DNA from: JAWXBG01 sp044375415
GTDB lineage: Bacteria; Bacteroidota; Bacteroidia; Flavobacteriales_D; Sanyastnellaceae
Length of the DNA stretch: 47,460 bases
Assembly (NCBI GenBank): GCA_044375415.1
Contig: JBILMS010000021.1
Coordinates: 1-47,460 of the forward strand
Direction: 5' to 3'
Shown here: positions 33,032 through 40,721 of the stretch, piece by piece
How positions within the stretch are numbered: position 1 is the stretch's first letter
Layout of the letters: each line of letters starts with the position of its first letter
Notes under the pieces: generated by a model
Database searches by the model: none
What the model was told of the DNA's origin: nothing
Seen by the model: only the letters and a program-made list of their open reading frames with translations
Program-made: the position numbers and the translations under genes

Positions 33032-33580
33032 ATGAAAGCGCCCGGAATTGGAGCAAAGCTGGTACATCCGGCATTTGGAGAAGGAGTAGTATTCGGAGAA
33101 GACGAATACAAATACAAGTTGTTTTTTAAGGAGCACGGCGAAAAGGAGTTGGGCAAGGAGTATGACGGTTATAACATACTCTCGGGCGCTACATCCGTTC
33201 AAGCCTCCGTTAGCCTCGAAGACGTCGTGGATGCCGTAAAAAACGTATTTGACCTCTATTACGAAGTGACAGAAATCGTCGAAATCGGCGAAAAATGGGA
33301 GGGAGGAGTACTGATCATGCAGCCCGACGACCGAAGCCTAAAACCAAAAGAAGTTCCGATCGAAACCTTCTTCCATAAAATAGTAATGCTCCGCGATCGA
33401 CTGCGTGTGCTCGAGCAAAAGATCAATGCTCACAAAGGTCTCAACGAAACCGACAAAATTGAAATGCAGCAATATATCACTCGTATATATGGTAGCCTCA
33501 CAACCTTCAATGTTCTCTTCAAAAGCAAAAAGGATTATTTTGTTGGCGAATCCGGTAAGGGCAGCGAGGAGCAAGACTAA
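33032..33580 (+). CDS. hypothetical protein with N-terminal tudor-like segment
   Basis: A 182-residue cytoplasmic protein from the ATG at 33032; a TTG eight codons upstream is less likely. Its N terminus (GIGAKLVHPAFGEGVVFGED) resembles the small KOW/tudor-like domain at the C terminus of UvrD-type helicases (pattern VxHPxFGEGxV), suggesting a nucleic-acid or polymerase contact. The rest is helical and acidic (LEDVVDAVKNVFDLYYEVTE, MLRDRLRVLEQKINAHKG) and ends in a short acidic tail. No enzymatic motif. It stands alone in its orientation. Confidence 0.65.
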   Translation: MKAPGIGAKLVHPAFGEGVVFGEDEYKYKLFFKEHGEKELGKEYDGYNILSGATSVQASVSLEDVVDAVKNVFDLYYEVTEIVEIGEKWEGGVLIMQPDDRSLKPKEVPIETFFHKIVMLRDRLRVLEQKINAHKGLNETDKIEMQQYITRIYGSLTTFNVLFKSKKDYFVGESGKGSEEQD

Positions 33581-34002
33581 TATCAACAATTGTTCATATC
33601 CTCGGTTGATGAGTGGTGGAAAACCCAGATGTTAAATAATGTACTCCGTCTTTGAATAGTGGTAAATTTCGGTTGTGTAATCAGAAATGAGTACATAACC
33701 TAATCCACATCGGTGGGATGGTATGTAAGACTAACATTACAAAATTTGGAATCAACCTCGTTTTATTGCGAGCATGCCTGCAAAAGAAGTCTTTCGGGAT
33801 TTTTTTAAGCGAGTAGAGCCGAATGATTGCTGATATACAATCCTCTCCGGCGGAACAGCGGTTGGATCTTCGGATCTTTCAGCGACCTGACTCAGGTGAA
33901 AACTACACGTTGAATGTTCAGGATACTCAGCGTAGAGCGGATTGTCCATCCATGTCCAATGAGTCTTTCAAATCGTTAGCCGGTGTGGTTTTTTTTTGCC
34001 CC
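33581..34002. other. intergenic stretch upstream of queE
   Basis: No gene or strong repeat seen. An in-frame open extension of queE (from 33823) exists, but its composition is unlike QueE and it runs across the likely promoter, so it is not counted as coding. Confidence 0.6.
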
Positions 34003-34010
34003 TACCTTTG
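34003..34010 (+). promoter_or_regulatory. -7 promoter box (TACCTTTG) for queE
   Basis: TACCTTTG followed by C matches TANNTTTG exactly and ends four bases before the queE ATG (34015). The transcript would start at or inside the first codons, so queE is likely leaderless, or a second promoter exists. Confidence 0.55.
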
Positions 34011-34014
34011 CAGC

Positions 34015-34635
34015 ATGGACGATTCGGCAAAAATTCTTTCCGGCATTCCGGTAATGGAAACATTTTATACTGTACAGGGCGAAGGTGCATTTGCGGGGGC
34101 GCCTGCTTATTTCATTCGCACAGGTGGTTGCGATGTGGGATGTGTTTGGTGCGATGTAAAAGAAAGTTGGGATGCTTCAAAGCACCCGTCATATGCAGTT
34201 TCTCAATTGGTAAAGAACTGTAAAGATTCCGGAACTGGAATCTGCATTATCACCGGTGGCGAACCCATGATGTATAATTTGGACGAGCTGACCACCTCCA
34301 TTAAAGACTCAGGCATTCGCGCTCACATGGAAACGTCGGGCACACATCCCTTAACGGGACAATGGGATTGGGTCACCTTTTCTCCCAAAAAATTTATGAA
34401 GCCCCTAGAAGAATATTATTCGGTAGCCAACGAATTAAAAGTGATCGTTTTCCATCCATCCGATTTGGCATGGGCCGAAGAACATGCGCAAAAAGTAAAT
34501 AAAGATTGTCTGCTCTACCTCCAACCCGAATGGGAAAAACGGGAAACCATGATTCCCCTCATCCTCGACTACATCCGCAAAAACACGCGTTGGCGCATCT
34601 CTCTCCAAACACATAAGTGGATAGGGGTGGAGTAG
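34015..34635 (+). CDS. queE: 7-carboxy-7-deazaguanine synthase QueE
   Basis: A 206-residue radical SAM enzyme that ring-contracts 6-carboxy-tetrahydropterin to 7-carboxy-7-deazaguanine in queuosine/preQ0 synthesis. The cluster-binding cysteines are C39, C43 and C46 (CDVGCVWC, the plain CX3CX2C spacing). FYTVQGEGAFAG at residues 17-28 is the QueE substrate loop, TGGEPMMYN holds the SAM-binding GGE, and the end WRISLQTHKWIGV is the usual QueE terminus. Start chosen at 34015 because it matches family length and places the promoter just upstream. No other que genes are in the window. Confidence 0.95.
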   Translation: MDDSAKILSGIPVMETFYTVQGEGAFAGAPAYFIRTGGCDVGCVWCDVKESWDASKHPSYAVSQLVKNCKDSGTGICIITGGEPMMYNLDELTTSIKDSGIRAHMETSGTHPLTGQWDWVTFSPKKFMKPLEEYYSVANELKVIVFHPSDLAWAEEHAQKVNKDCLLYLQPEWEKRETMIPLILDYIRKNTRWRISLQTHKWIGVE

Positions 34636-34881
34636 TTCTAAATGGTAAATGAAAAATGGCGAGAATGATAATTAGCCAATGTGGTCGATATGCCAATTAG
34701 CCAATGGAATTCGCGTTATCGGAGTAGTTTTCGGTTTTAAAAATCGCAATCGTTTCATCGGAGTTCGGCCATTGGCAAATTAGCACATTGCCTATTTAGC
34801 ACATTTTTCAAATCTTCTCAGTATTGCGAGAACCCCCATTCATAATTCATAATTCAAAACTCATAATTCAATAAAAAAAAC
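34636..34881. repeat. intergenic region of short repeated words
   Basis: AATTAGCCAATG occurs at about 34670 and 34695. Related words follow (CCATTGGCAAATTAGCACATTG, cut here to its theme; TATTTAGCACATT), then three copies of TCATAATTCA between 34849 and 34870. Low-complexity Bacteroidota-type intergenic repeats; no gene. Confidence 0.55.
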
Positions 34882-34909
34882 AAAGCCCCCAGACATTTCC
34901 GAGGGCTTT
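34873..34909 (-). terminator. intrinsic terminator downstream of the ferredoxin gene
   Basis: On the minus strand AAAGCCC...GGGCTTT (34903-34909 with 34882-34888) is followed by G and a run of eight T. It lies about 190 bases downstream of the ferredoxin stop and would end the minus-strand operon. Confidence 0.7.
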
Positions 34910-35094
34910 CCTTAACTTAACCAAAACTAACTATGAGAGTCTCTTCCAGACCACCCAAAAATTAGATACCGCAAAGGTGTATAAAATACACCTTCTATAC
35001 CAATTAAATTCGCTCGGCAGCGCGAAATTCACGTTAAAGCCGACATTTTTTTGGATAGACGGGGTTTCAAAAATAGGAATCCAAGAATGAGCTC

Positions 35095-35373
35095 TTAGTA
35101 GTCCCAAGTAATCACCACTTTATCTGAAACAGGGTGCGATTGACATACAAGTCGGTATCCCTGCTTTATTTCGGAATCGGTCAACGCAAAATTTGCATCC
35201 ATTCTAACTTCTCCACTCAGCAATTTTGCTTTGCACGTTGTACAAACTCCTCCCTTGCAACTAAAAGGTGCATCCACACCCTTATCTAGGGCTGTATTTA
35301 GAATAGTTTCACCATTCTCAGACAATTCAAAAGTTGTCTCAATTTTATCGATTATAACAGTTACTTGGCTCAT
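35095..35373 (-). CDS. 2Fe-2S ferredoxin (plant type, PaaE-like C-terminal domain, stand-alone)
   Basis: A 92-residue cytoplasmic electron carrier. The cluster ligands are C39, C44, C47 and C77 in CKGGVCTTC and LVCQ, the plant-type spacing. SGEVRMDANFALTDSEIKQG between them is characteristic of the ferredoxin domain found at the C terminus of PaaE-like oxygenase reductases, but here it stands alone. It is last in a minus-strand group with a thioredoxin-like protein, a DUF4412 protein and the E1 dehydrogenase. Its redox partner is not encoded in view. Confidence 0.92.
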   Translation of the reverse strand: MSQVTVIIDKIETTFELSENGETILNTALDKGVDAPFSCKGGVCTTCKAKLLSGEVRMDANFALTDSEIKQGYRLVCQSHPVSDKVVITWDY

Positions 35374-35421
35374 GATTGTGTATTCGTTGATCAGAATTTC
35401 TTTATTCTGATCCGGTAAAAA

Positions 35422-35898
35422 TTATTTAAAACGTTCAATATCTTTTTTTAGCAATTCCGGTCCCCATGGGTTCTTACCGGTATTTTTTTCAATAATGGAC
35501 TCAGACGAATTGATCCAATAGGTAGCCGGAATCGAATTAATTCCAAGGTCTTTCAATTTGGGTACTTGACGAATGCGTTCGATATTTGGATAGCGCATCT
35601 TCAACGCTATCAAATCGTCATCGGCATCATCCGTTACTAAAACAAAAGGGATTCCGGCTTGCTCATACATAGGAATTACTTCGTTCAAAATAGCCATTTC
35701 CCCCATGCATGGACCACACCAACTTGCGTAAAAATGGACCACGGCCGGACCGGTAACGGCGCCTATGGCATCTGCCTCCGGGTTGGAATTGTCTACCAAT
35801 TGTTCCGTGAATGTTACATGTGGAGCACGTATATAGCGGTACCAATAAAAAGTAATTACACCGGCGATAATGAGAATGTAAGGTAGATACTTCTTCAC
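35422..35898 (-). CDS. membrane-anchored thioredoxin-like (TlpA family) protein
   Basis: A 158-residue protein with an N-terminal membrane anchor or uncleaved signal (residues 4-22) and one thioredoxin domain. Active-site ASWCGPCMGEM has Cys61 and Cys64; the cis-Pro is in INSIPATYWI. The HFYASW and YPNIERIRQVP segments fit the TlpA/ResA group, which reduces or isomerises disulfides in the periplasm. Its start lies seven bases after the DUF4412 gene, so the two are probably co-transcribed and may act together on exported proteins. Confidence 0.9.
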   Translation of the reverse strand: MKKYLPYILIIAGVITFYWYRYIRAPHVTFTEQLVDNSNPEADAIGAVTGPAVVHFYASWCGPCMGEMAILNEVIPMYEQAGIPFVLVTDDADDDLIALKMRYPNIERIRQVPKLKDLGINSIPATYWINSSESIIEKNTGKNPWGPELLKKDIERFK

Positions 35899-35904
35899 AG
35901 TATA

Positions 35905-36567
35905 TTAATCTTCGTCACCACCTTCCATGGCAGGTATTAAATTATTCAGGTCTTCTTGGGTAGTTACGGTGTATCCGGCAGGTACATCAAACATCGTATC
36001 TGGAATTTTTTCTTTGCTCACATTCGAAACAACATAATTTACGTGCATGCCTTGCATGTCCATATCGTATTCCATTGGCATGCCTTTCAATTTGTACATA
36101 TCGCGATTAGTGTTTTGTATTTCTTCGCAATACCAAACGGTTTGTAGGATTTCTTGTTCTTCTACTTTCATAGTAATAATAGCCTTTTTACACGTGTATC
36201 CGGCTACCATCTTGGTCTCATTGATGTATTTAATCTGCATATCGGAAACGGCTTCCTCGTTTTCCATTTCATCAAGTGGCATTTGCATAGCGATTTTATT
36301 TCCCATCATATCCATACATACATAGCCCATTTTTGAAAGGGTGTCAGTTAGAATTATGGTAGAACCCATCATCGTGCTAGTTTCTATGCGTGATTTCGTT
36401 CCTTTGGTATAGATGATCATTTCGGTTGGCATGTACTGCGCGGCCTGCTGCATGGCGGGATCTTCTGTAGTAACCTTAATAGTCATTGTCATTTTGCCTT
36501 CAAATTGTGCACGAGAAAACAGAGGTGCCAATAGGAGGATTAAAAACAGTTTTGAAATGGTTTTCAT
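35905..36567 (-). CDS. DUF4412 family exported protein
   Basis: A 220-residue protein with a signal peptide (MKTISKLFLILLLAPLFSRAQ). The mature part is rich in Met and in short strands (EGKMTMTIKVTTED, MIIYTKGTKSRIE, MVAGYTCKKAIITMKV, EIQNTNRDMYKLKGMPMEYDMDMQG), matching the DUF4412 pattern, which is related in fold to the LolA-type half-barrel. The function is unknown; a role in outer-membrane assembly or lipoprotein handling is only a guess. It lies between the E1 gene and the thioredoxin gene on the same strand. Confidence 0.8.
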   Translation of the reverse strand: MKTISKLFLILLLAPLFSRAQFEGKMTMTIKVTTEDPAMQQAAQYMPTEMIIYTKGTKSRIETSTMMGSTIILTDTLSKMGYVCMDMMGNKIAMQMPLDEMENEEAVSDMQIKYINETKMVAGYTCKKAIITMKVEEQEILQTVWYCEEIQNTNRDMYKLKGMPMEYDMDMQGMHVNYVVSNVSKEKIPDTMFDVPAGYTVTTQEDLNNLIPAMEGGDED

Positions 36568-36589
36568 GGTATAATTTGTCTTGTAAATA

Positions 36590-38665
36590 TTAAAATTCGA
36601 GCAGCTCAGTCAATTTTTGGGCCACTTTTTCTGCATTCGGTAATAAGGCAGCCTCCAATGTACTGTTCAATGGAATGGCTGGTGTAGTGGCACTTCCCAT
36701 CGTCATCACCGGAGCGTCGAGCGCATGGAAGCACTTTTCACTAATAAGTCCGGCGATGCTCTGAGCAAAACTTCCGGGTACAGGTTCTTCAGTTAAAACC
36801 AAACATCGATTGCACTTTCGTACAGATGCGAAGATAGTTTCTTCATCCAAAGGATTGATGCTTCGCAAGTCAACGATTTCTATTGAATCTCCAAATTCTT
36901 TGGCGGCCGCTTTTGCCCAATACACGCCCATTCCGTAAGTGATAACAGCAATATTTTTTGAAGATTTTACTGCTTCCAATGCGATGCGCGCTTTACCCAA
37001 CGGAACGATGTAATCCTCCGCCGGATCAACCGTTCTGGCATCATCTGTACCCTTCACCTTCGACCAATAAAGACCTTTATGCTCAAGAACAACCACAGGA
37101 TTTGGGTCATAATAAGCCGCTTTTAGCAGGCCTTTTAAGTCGGCTCCGGTACTCGGATATGCCACTTTTATTCCCCGGATATTTGCTAAAACGCTTTCGA
37201 CACTGCTACTGTGATAAGGTCCGCCACTGCCATATGCGCCAATAGGAACGCGGATTACAGCGCTAACCGGCCATTTTCCATTGCTCAAATAATAACTTCG
37301 GCTCACTTCGGTAAAAAGCTGATTTAAACCCGGCCAGATATAATCGGCGAATTGCACTTCCACAATGGGCTTTAGTCCAACGGCCGACATACCCACGGTG
37401 CTACCAATAATAAATGCTTCTTGAATGGGCGTATTAAATACTCTTTCATCGCCAAACTTTTCGGCAAGAGTTGCAGCTTCTCTGAAAACGCCACCAAGTC
37501 TGCGACCTACATCTTGACCATACAACAAAGCTTCGGGATGTTTACCCAAAATTTCCTGCATAGCGAAGAGAGCAGAGTCAACCATAACAGTGGCTTCTTT
37601 GCCTGAAGGAGATCGTTCGCCTGTTTCTTCGGTAACGGGAGTAGGAGCGAAAATGTGATCAAATAGCTGGGAAGCGTCCGGATCCGGTGCATTTAAAGCA
37701 TCGGTATATTCTTTTTCTACCCGTTCTTTTGATTTGTTCTCAATATCGATTAACACAGATTCTTCAATGCCCGAAGCGAGCAATTGTTTGAAGAATTTTG
37801 GATAAGGATCACGCTGCTGAGCTTCTTCTAAATCGTGGCGATACCACTCTTTTCGAACACCACTTGTATGGTGACCGAGAAGGGGCACCTTGCAGTGAAT
37901 GAGCCAGGGTTTGCGAACCATACGAACGCTGTCCAAAACCTCCCCAATTGCCTGATAACACTGCATGAAATCTGTTCCATCGAGCGATTTAACTTTCATT
38001 CCCGGAAAAGCACGCGAGAATGTGGTAGCATCGCCAAAGCGTATTTCAGATGAATGGGCAGAAATATCCCACTCATTATCCTGTACAAAAAAGATGATAG
38101 GCAAGGCTTTTAATGTTGCCATGTGGAAAGCTTCGGCCACCTCTCCTTCGGTCATTGCGGCATCCCCAATAGAACATACCACCACGGGTTTGTCGTGGTA
38201 AGTTGTGTATTTGGAAAGTCCGGTTTTTTCTTTGTACTGCAAACCCATTGCTATTCCCGTTGTAGGGATAGCCTGCATTCCCGTAGCCGAAGACTGATGC
38301 GGGATCTTTGGCATGTCCTCCCGATTTAGGGCAGGATGACTATAGTACGTGCGACCACCACTAAACGGATCGTCGCGTTTTGCCATCAACTGGAGCATGA
38401 GATCGTAGGGGGTGAGACCTATTCCCAGCAAAATACTATCGTCGCGGTAATAGGCGCTTAAGTAATCCTGCTTTTTCAATTGCATTCCCAGCGCCAATTG
38501 GCACGCCTCATGTCCACGACTGGTGGCATGTACGTATTTGCCGGTCACTTTCGCGTTGAGTTCGTAAATATCCGATAAACTGCGCGCGGTGCTCATCAAT
38601 TCCCACGCTTTCAGGAGTTTATCGGTAGATATAGAAGATGAAGTTGCTTTTTCTGTTGTAGACAT
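36590..38665 (-). CDS. fused alpha-beta E1 of a 2-oxoacid (2-oxoisovalerate-type) dehydrogenase
   Basis: A 691-residue protein joining E1 alpha and E1 beta, which are separate in many bacteria. The alpha half has the thiamine diphosphate motif GDAAMTEGEVAEAFHMA with a later NEWDIS, and the HHTSG regulatory-loop region. After a linker at about residue 345, the beta half has ALLYGQDVGRRLGGVF, the FADYIWPGLNQL segment, PIGAYGSGGPYHSSS and the C-terminal transketolase part (AVITYGMGVYWA, VLTEEPVPGSFA). It decarboxylates branched-chain or related 2-oxoacids for an E2/E3 complex. Such fusions are common in Bacteroidota. Substrate cannot be fixed from sequence alone. Confidence 0.92.
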   Translation of the reverse strand: MSTTEKATSSSISTDKLLKAWELMSTARSLSDIYELNAKVTGKYVHATSRGHEACQLALGMQLKKQDYLSAYYRDDSILLGIGLTPYDLMLQLMAKRDDPFSGGRTYYSHPALNREDMPKIPHQSSATGMQAIPTTGIAMGLQYKEKTGLSKYTTYHDKPVVVCSIGDAAMTEGEVAEAFHMATLKALPIIFFVQDNEWDISAHSSEIRFGDATTFSRAFPGMKVKSLDGTDFMQCYQAIGEVLDSVRMVRKPWLIHCKVPLLGHHTSGVRKEWYRHDLEEAQQRDPYPKFFKQLLASGIEESVLIDIENKSKERVEKEYTDALNAPDPDASQLFDHIFAPTPVTEETGERSPSGKEATVMVDSALFAMQEILGKHPEALLYGQDVGRRLGGVFREAATLAEKFGDERVFNTPIQEAFIIGSTVGMSAVGLKPIVEVQFADYIWPGLNQLFTEVSRSYYLSNGKWPVSAVIRVPIGAYGSGGPYHSSSVESVLANIRGIKVAYPSTGADLKGLLKAAYYDPNPVVVLEHKGLYWSKVKGTDDARTVDPAEDYIVPLGKARIALEAVKSSKNIAVITYGMGVYWAKAAAKEFGDSIEIVDLRSINPLDEETIFASVRKCNRCLVLTEEPVPGSFAQSIAGLISEKCFHALDAPVMTMGSATTPAIPLNSTLEAALLPNAEKVAQKLTELLEF

Positions 38666-38758
38666 TCCTTACGGGATGTGTTTATGGGCCGCAAGTTAAG
38701 TATAAAGCCATAATTGTGTCCTTTCCGTGCTTAGACCTTAACTTCGGCGGCTGATCAG

Positions 38759-39541
38759 ATGATACCCTTGAAAATACACTTTACCAAATACCAAGGAACC
38801 GGAAATGACTTCATTCTCGTGAACAACATTTCAGGTTCTATAAAACTTACTTCGGAACAAATAAAAGACCTATGCGACCGCAAGTTCGGCATTGGCTCCG
38901 ATGGGCTCATATTAATTGAACCCTCAGAGAAAGCACAATTCTATGTGAACTTCTACAATCCGGATGGCTCTGTGAGTTTTTGTGGCAATGGCAGTCGGTG
39001 TGCTCTTCACTTTGCTTTTGCAGAAAATATTTGTGGCGCCGTTGCCACTTTTGATGCCGTAGATGGATTGCATTCAGGTTCTGTTTCTGTAAACGAAGTG
39101 GAAATTTCTATGCGTGATGTTCACGAAATAGAAGAACGCGACAACGGCTTATTTCTTCAAACAGGCTCGCCTCATTTAATCGTCTTGGTAGATGATGTTG
39201 AAAAAGTAGATCTCATCCCGATGGCGCGCAACATCAGGTATTCTGCGAAATACAAAGAGCAGGGCATCAATGTAAATGTCGTTCATCAAATCAATAAAGA
39301 TGAAATTCAGATGCGCACCTACGAAAGAGGCGTAGAGGATGAAACCCTTTCTTGTGGAACCGGGGTAACGGCAGCAGCACTTTCGGTAGCGCTCGAAAAT
39401 GAAAATCAACATGAAATACATGTGCATACTCGAGGTGGCGATTTATCCGTAAGATTTGATCCTACTGAAGACGGCGGTTTCGAAGGTATTTGGCTAAAAG
39501 GTCCGGTAGCTAGAGTATTCACAGGGGAGGCAGAAATATGA
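38759..39541 (+). CDS. dapF: diaminopimelate epimerase
   Basis: A 260-residue enzyme that converts LL- to meso-diaminopimelate for lysine and peptidoglycan. The two catalytic cysteines are C75 in FCGNGSRC and C199 in LSCGTGVTAAA. N-terminal FTKYQGTGNDFILVNN is the family start. It heads a tight plus-strand gene run: its stop overlaps the DUF4105 start (ATGA). A TAACTTCG box 13 bases upstream of the ATG may be its -7 element, in the short divergent region with the E1 gene. Confidence 0.96.
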   Translation: MIPLKIHFTKYQGTGNDFILVNNISGSIKLTSEQIKDLCDRKFGIGSDGLILIEPSEKAQFYVNFYNPDGSVSFCGNGSRCALHFAFAENICGAVATFDAVDGLHSGSVSVNEVEISMRDVHEIEERDNGLFLQTGSPHLIVLVDDVEKVDLIPMARNIRYSAKYKEQGINVNVVHQINKDEIQMRTYERGVEDETLSCGTGVTAAALSVALENENQHEIHVHTRGGDLSVRFDPTEDGGFEGIWLKGPVARVFTGEAEI

Positions 39542-40716
39542 AGAAAAGTATCTGCGCTTTTTTTCTATTGGTCGCAACATTGACATCTGTCTCTGCAAAG
39601 ACCATTACGATTCCTGCAGAAATGGATTCATCATGGATAATTTCGGTACTCACGTGCACTCCGGGCGAAGAGTTGTATTCAACATTTGGTCATTCTGCCA
39701 TTCGCATCCGAAAAGATGAATTAACGAATACCCCCATAGATGTCATTTACAATTACGGCACATTCGATGGTTTTCAAGAAAATTTTGTTCTCAAATTCGC
39801 AAGAGGTAAACTAGAATACAGCTTGAGTGTAGAGTCCTTTCAAGATTTCTATAGTTCCTACATACTTGAAAAAAGAGGGGTTACAGAGCAAACCCTCGAC
39901 CTGAGTAGTGCACAAAAAAGAGACTTGTTCATTTTGCTTGCAGAGAATAGTGCCCCGGAAAACAGGAATTACAAGTATGATTTTTTTTACGACAATTGTG
40001 CAACACGAATAGAACAGATTTTACGCAAAGCGCTCGGCGATGGATTTGTAATACAAGATAATTACGCCGGCAAAAACTCTTTTCGAGATGCCATTGATTT
40101 GTACCTCACTCGTCATCCCTGGGGCGATTACGGAATAGACCTAGCCTTGGGTCTTCCATGTGATAAAAAGATGGAGTATGGTCAGAGTATGTTTTTGCCC
40201 GACAGTGTTTTCGCAAGGCTGTCAGAGGCAAAGTTGGATGGAAAACCTTTAGTTGCCAAGACCGAAGAAATATTGCCGGCAGAACCCTCCGCATACGAGG
40301 ATATATTTTTCACACCCTTGCAAGTAAATATCATTTGGTTGGTAATATGTATTGTGGCCGGATTTATTTTTTGTGCTAAAAGAAAGTACTACCTATTTAC
40401 CGATAGGATAACGATGTTTATTACCGGCTTGGTGGGTATATTTCTCTTATTACTTTGGTTTTGTACAGATCACAGAGCCACGGCATACAATCTCAATTTG
40501 TTGTGGGCGAATCCTATTAATCTGATTGTAGCTTTTCTTCCGGCTTCAAAGCTCGTACGATGGAAAAGGTACATTACGGTTTATATGGTTGTTTTAGGAT
40601 TATTACTCATACTTTGGTACTTCCTTCCTCAGCACATGAATTTGGCAGTGATACCTTTAATTGCTGCCATTTTGTTTGCCGGTGTTCGAATGATGAAATT
40701 AAAAATTCAGGAGTGA
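39538..40716 (+). CDS. DUF4105 (Lnb N-terminal periplasmic) domain membrane protein
   Basis: A 392-residue protein. Signal: MKKSICAFFLLVATLTSVSA. The periplasmic domain matches DUF4105: CTPGEELYSTFGHSAIRI near residues 38-55, YNYGTFDG, and the late YDFFYDNCATRIEQILR, a Cys/His/Asp pattern that resembles NlpC/P60-like cysteine hydrolases, so an enzymatic role on peptidoglycan or lipoproteins is possible. The C-terminal third has about five membrane helices, like Lnb-type lipoprotein transacylases in layout. Translationally coupled to dapF by ATGA overlap. Confidence 0.85.
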   Translation: MKKSICAFFLLVATLTSVSAKTITIPAEMDSSWIISVLTCTPGEELYSTFGHSAIRIRKDELTNTPIDVIYNYGTFDGFQENFVLKFARGKLEYSLSVESFQDFYSSYILEKRGVTEQTLDLSSAQKRDLFILLAENSAPENRNYKYDFFYDNCATRIEQILRKALGDGFVIQDNYAGKNSFRDAIDLYLTRHPWGDYGIDLALGLPCDKKMEYGQSMFLPDSVFARLSEAKLDGKPLVAKTEEILPAEPSAYEDIFFTPLQVNIIWLVICIVAGFIFCAKRKYYLFTDRITMFITGLVGIFLLLLWFCTDHRATAYNLNLLWANPINLIVAFLPASKLVRWKRYITVYMVVLGLLLILWYFLPQHMNLAVIPLIAAILFAGVRMMKLKIQE

Positions 40717-40721
40717 AAAGG

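Noticed and set aside
33823..34014. 64-residue N-terminal extension of QueE
   Set aside because: Not QueE-like, crosses the TACCTTTG promoter box, and the ATG at 34015 gives the normal family start and length.
40560..40721. 54-residue N-terminal extension of the 539-residue lipoprotein
   Set aside because: Overlaps the DUF4105 coding region in another frame and would bury the lipoprotein signal peptide.
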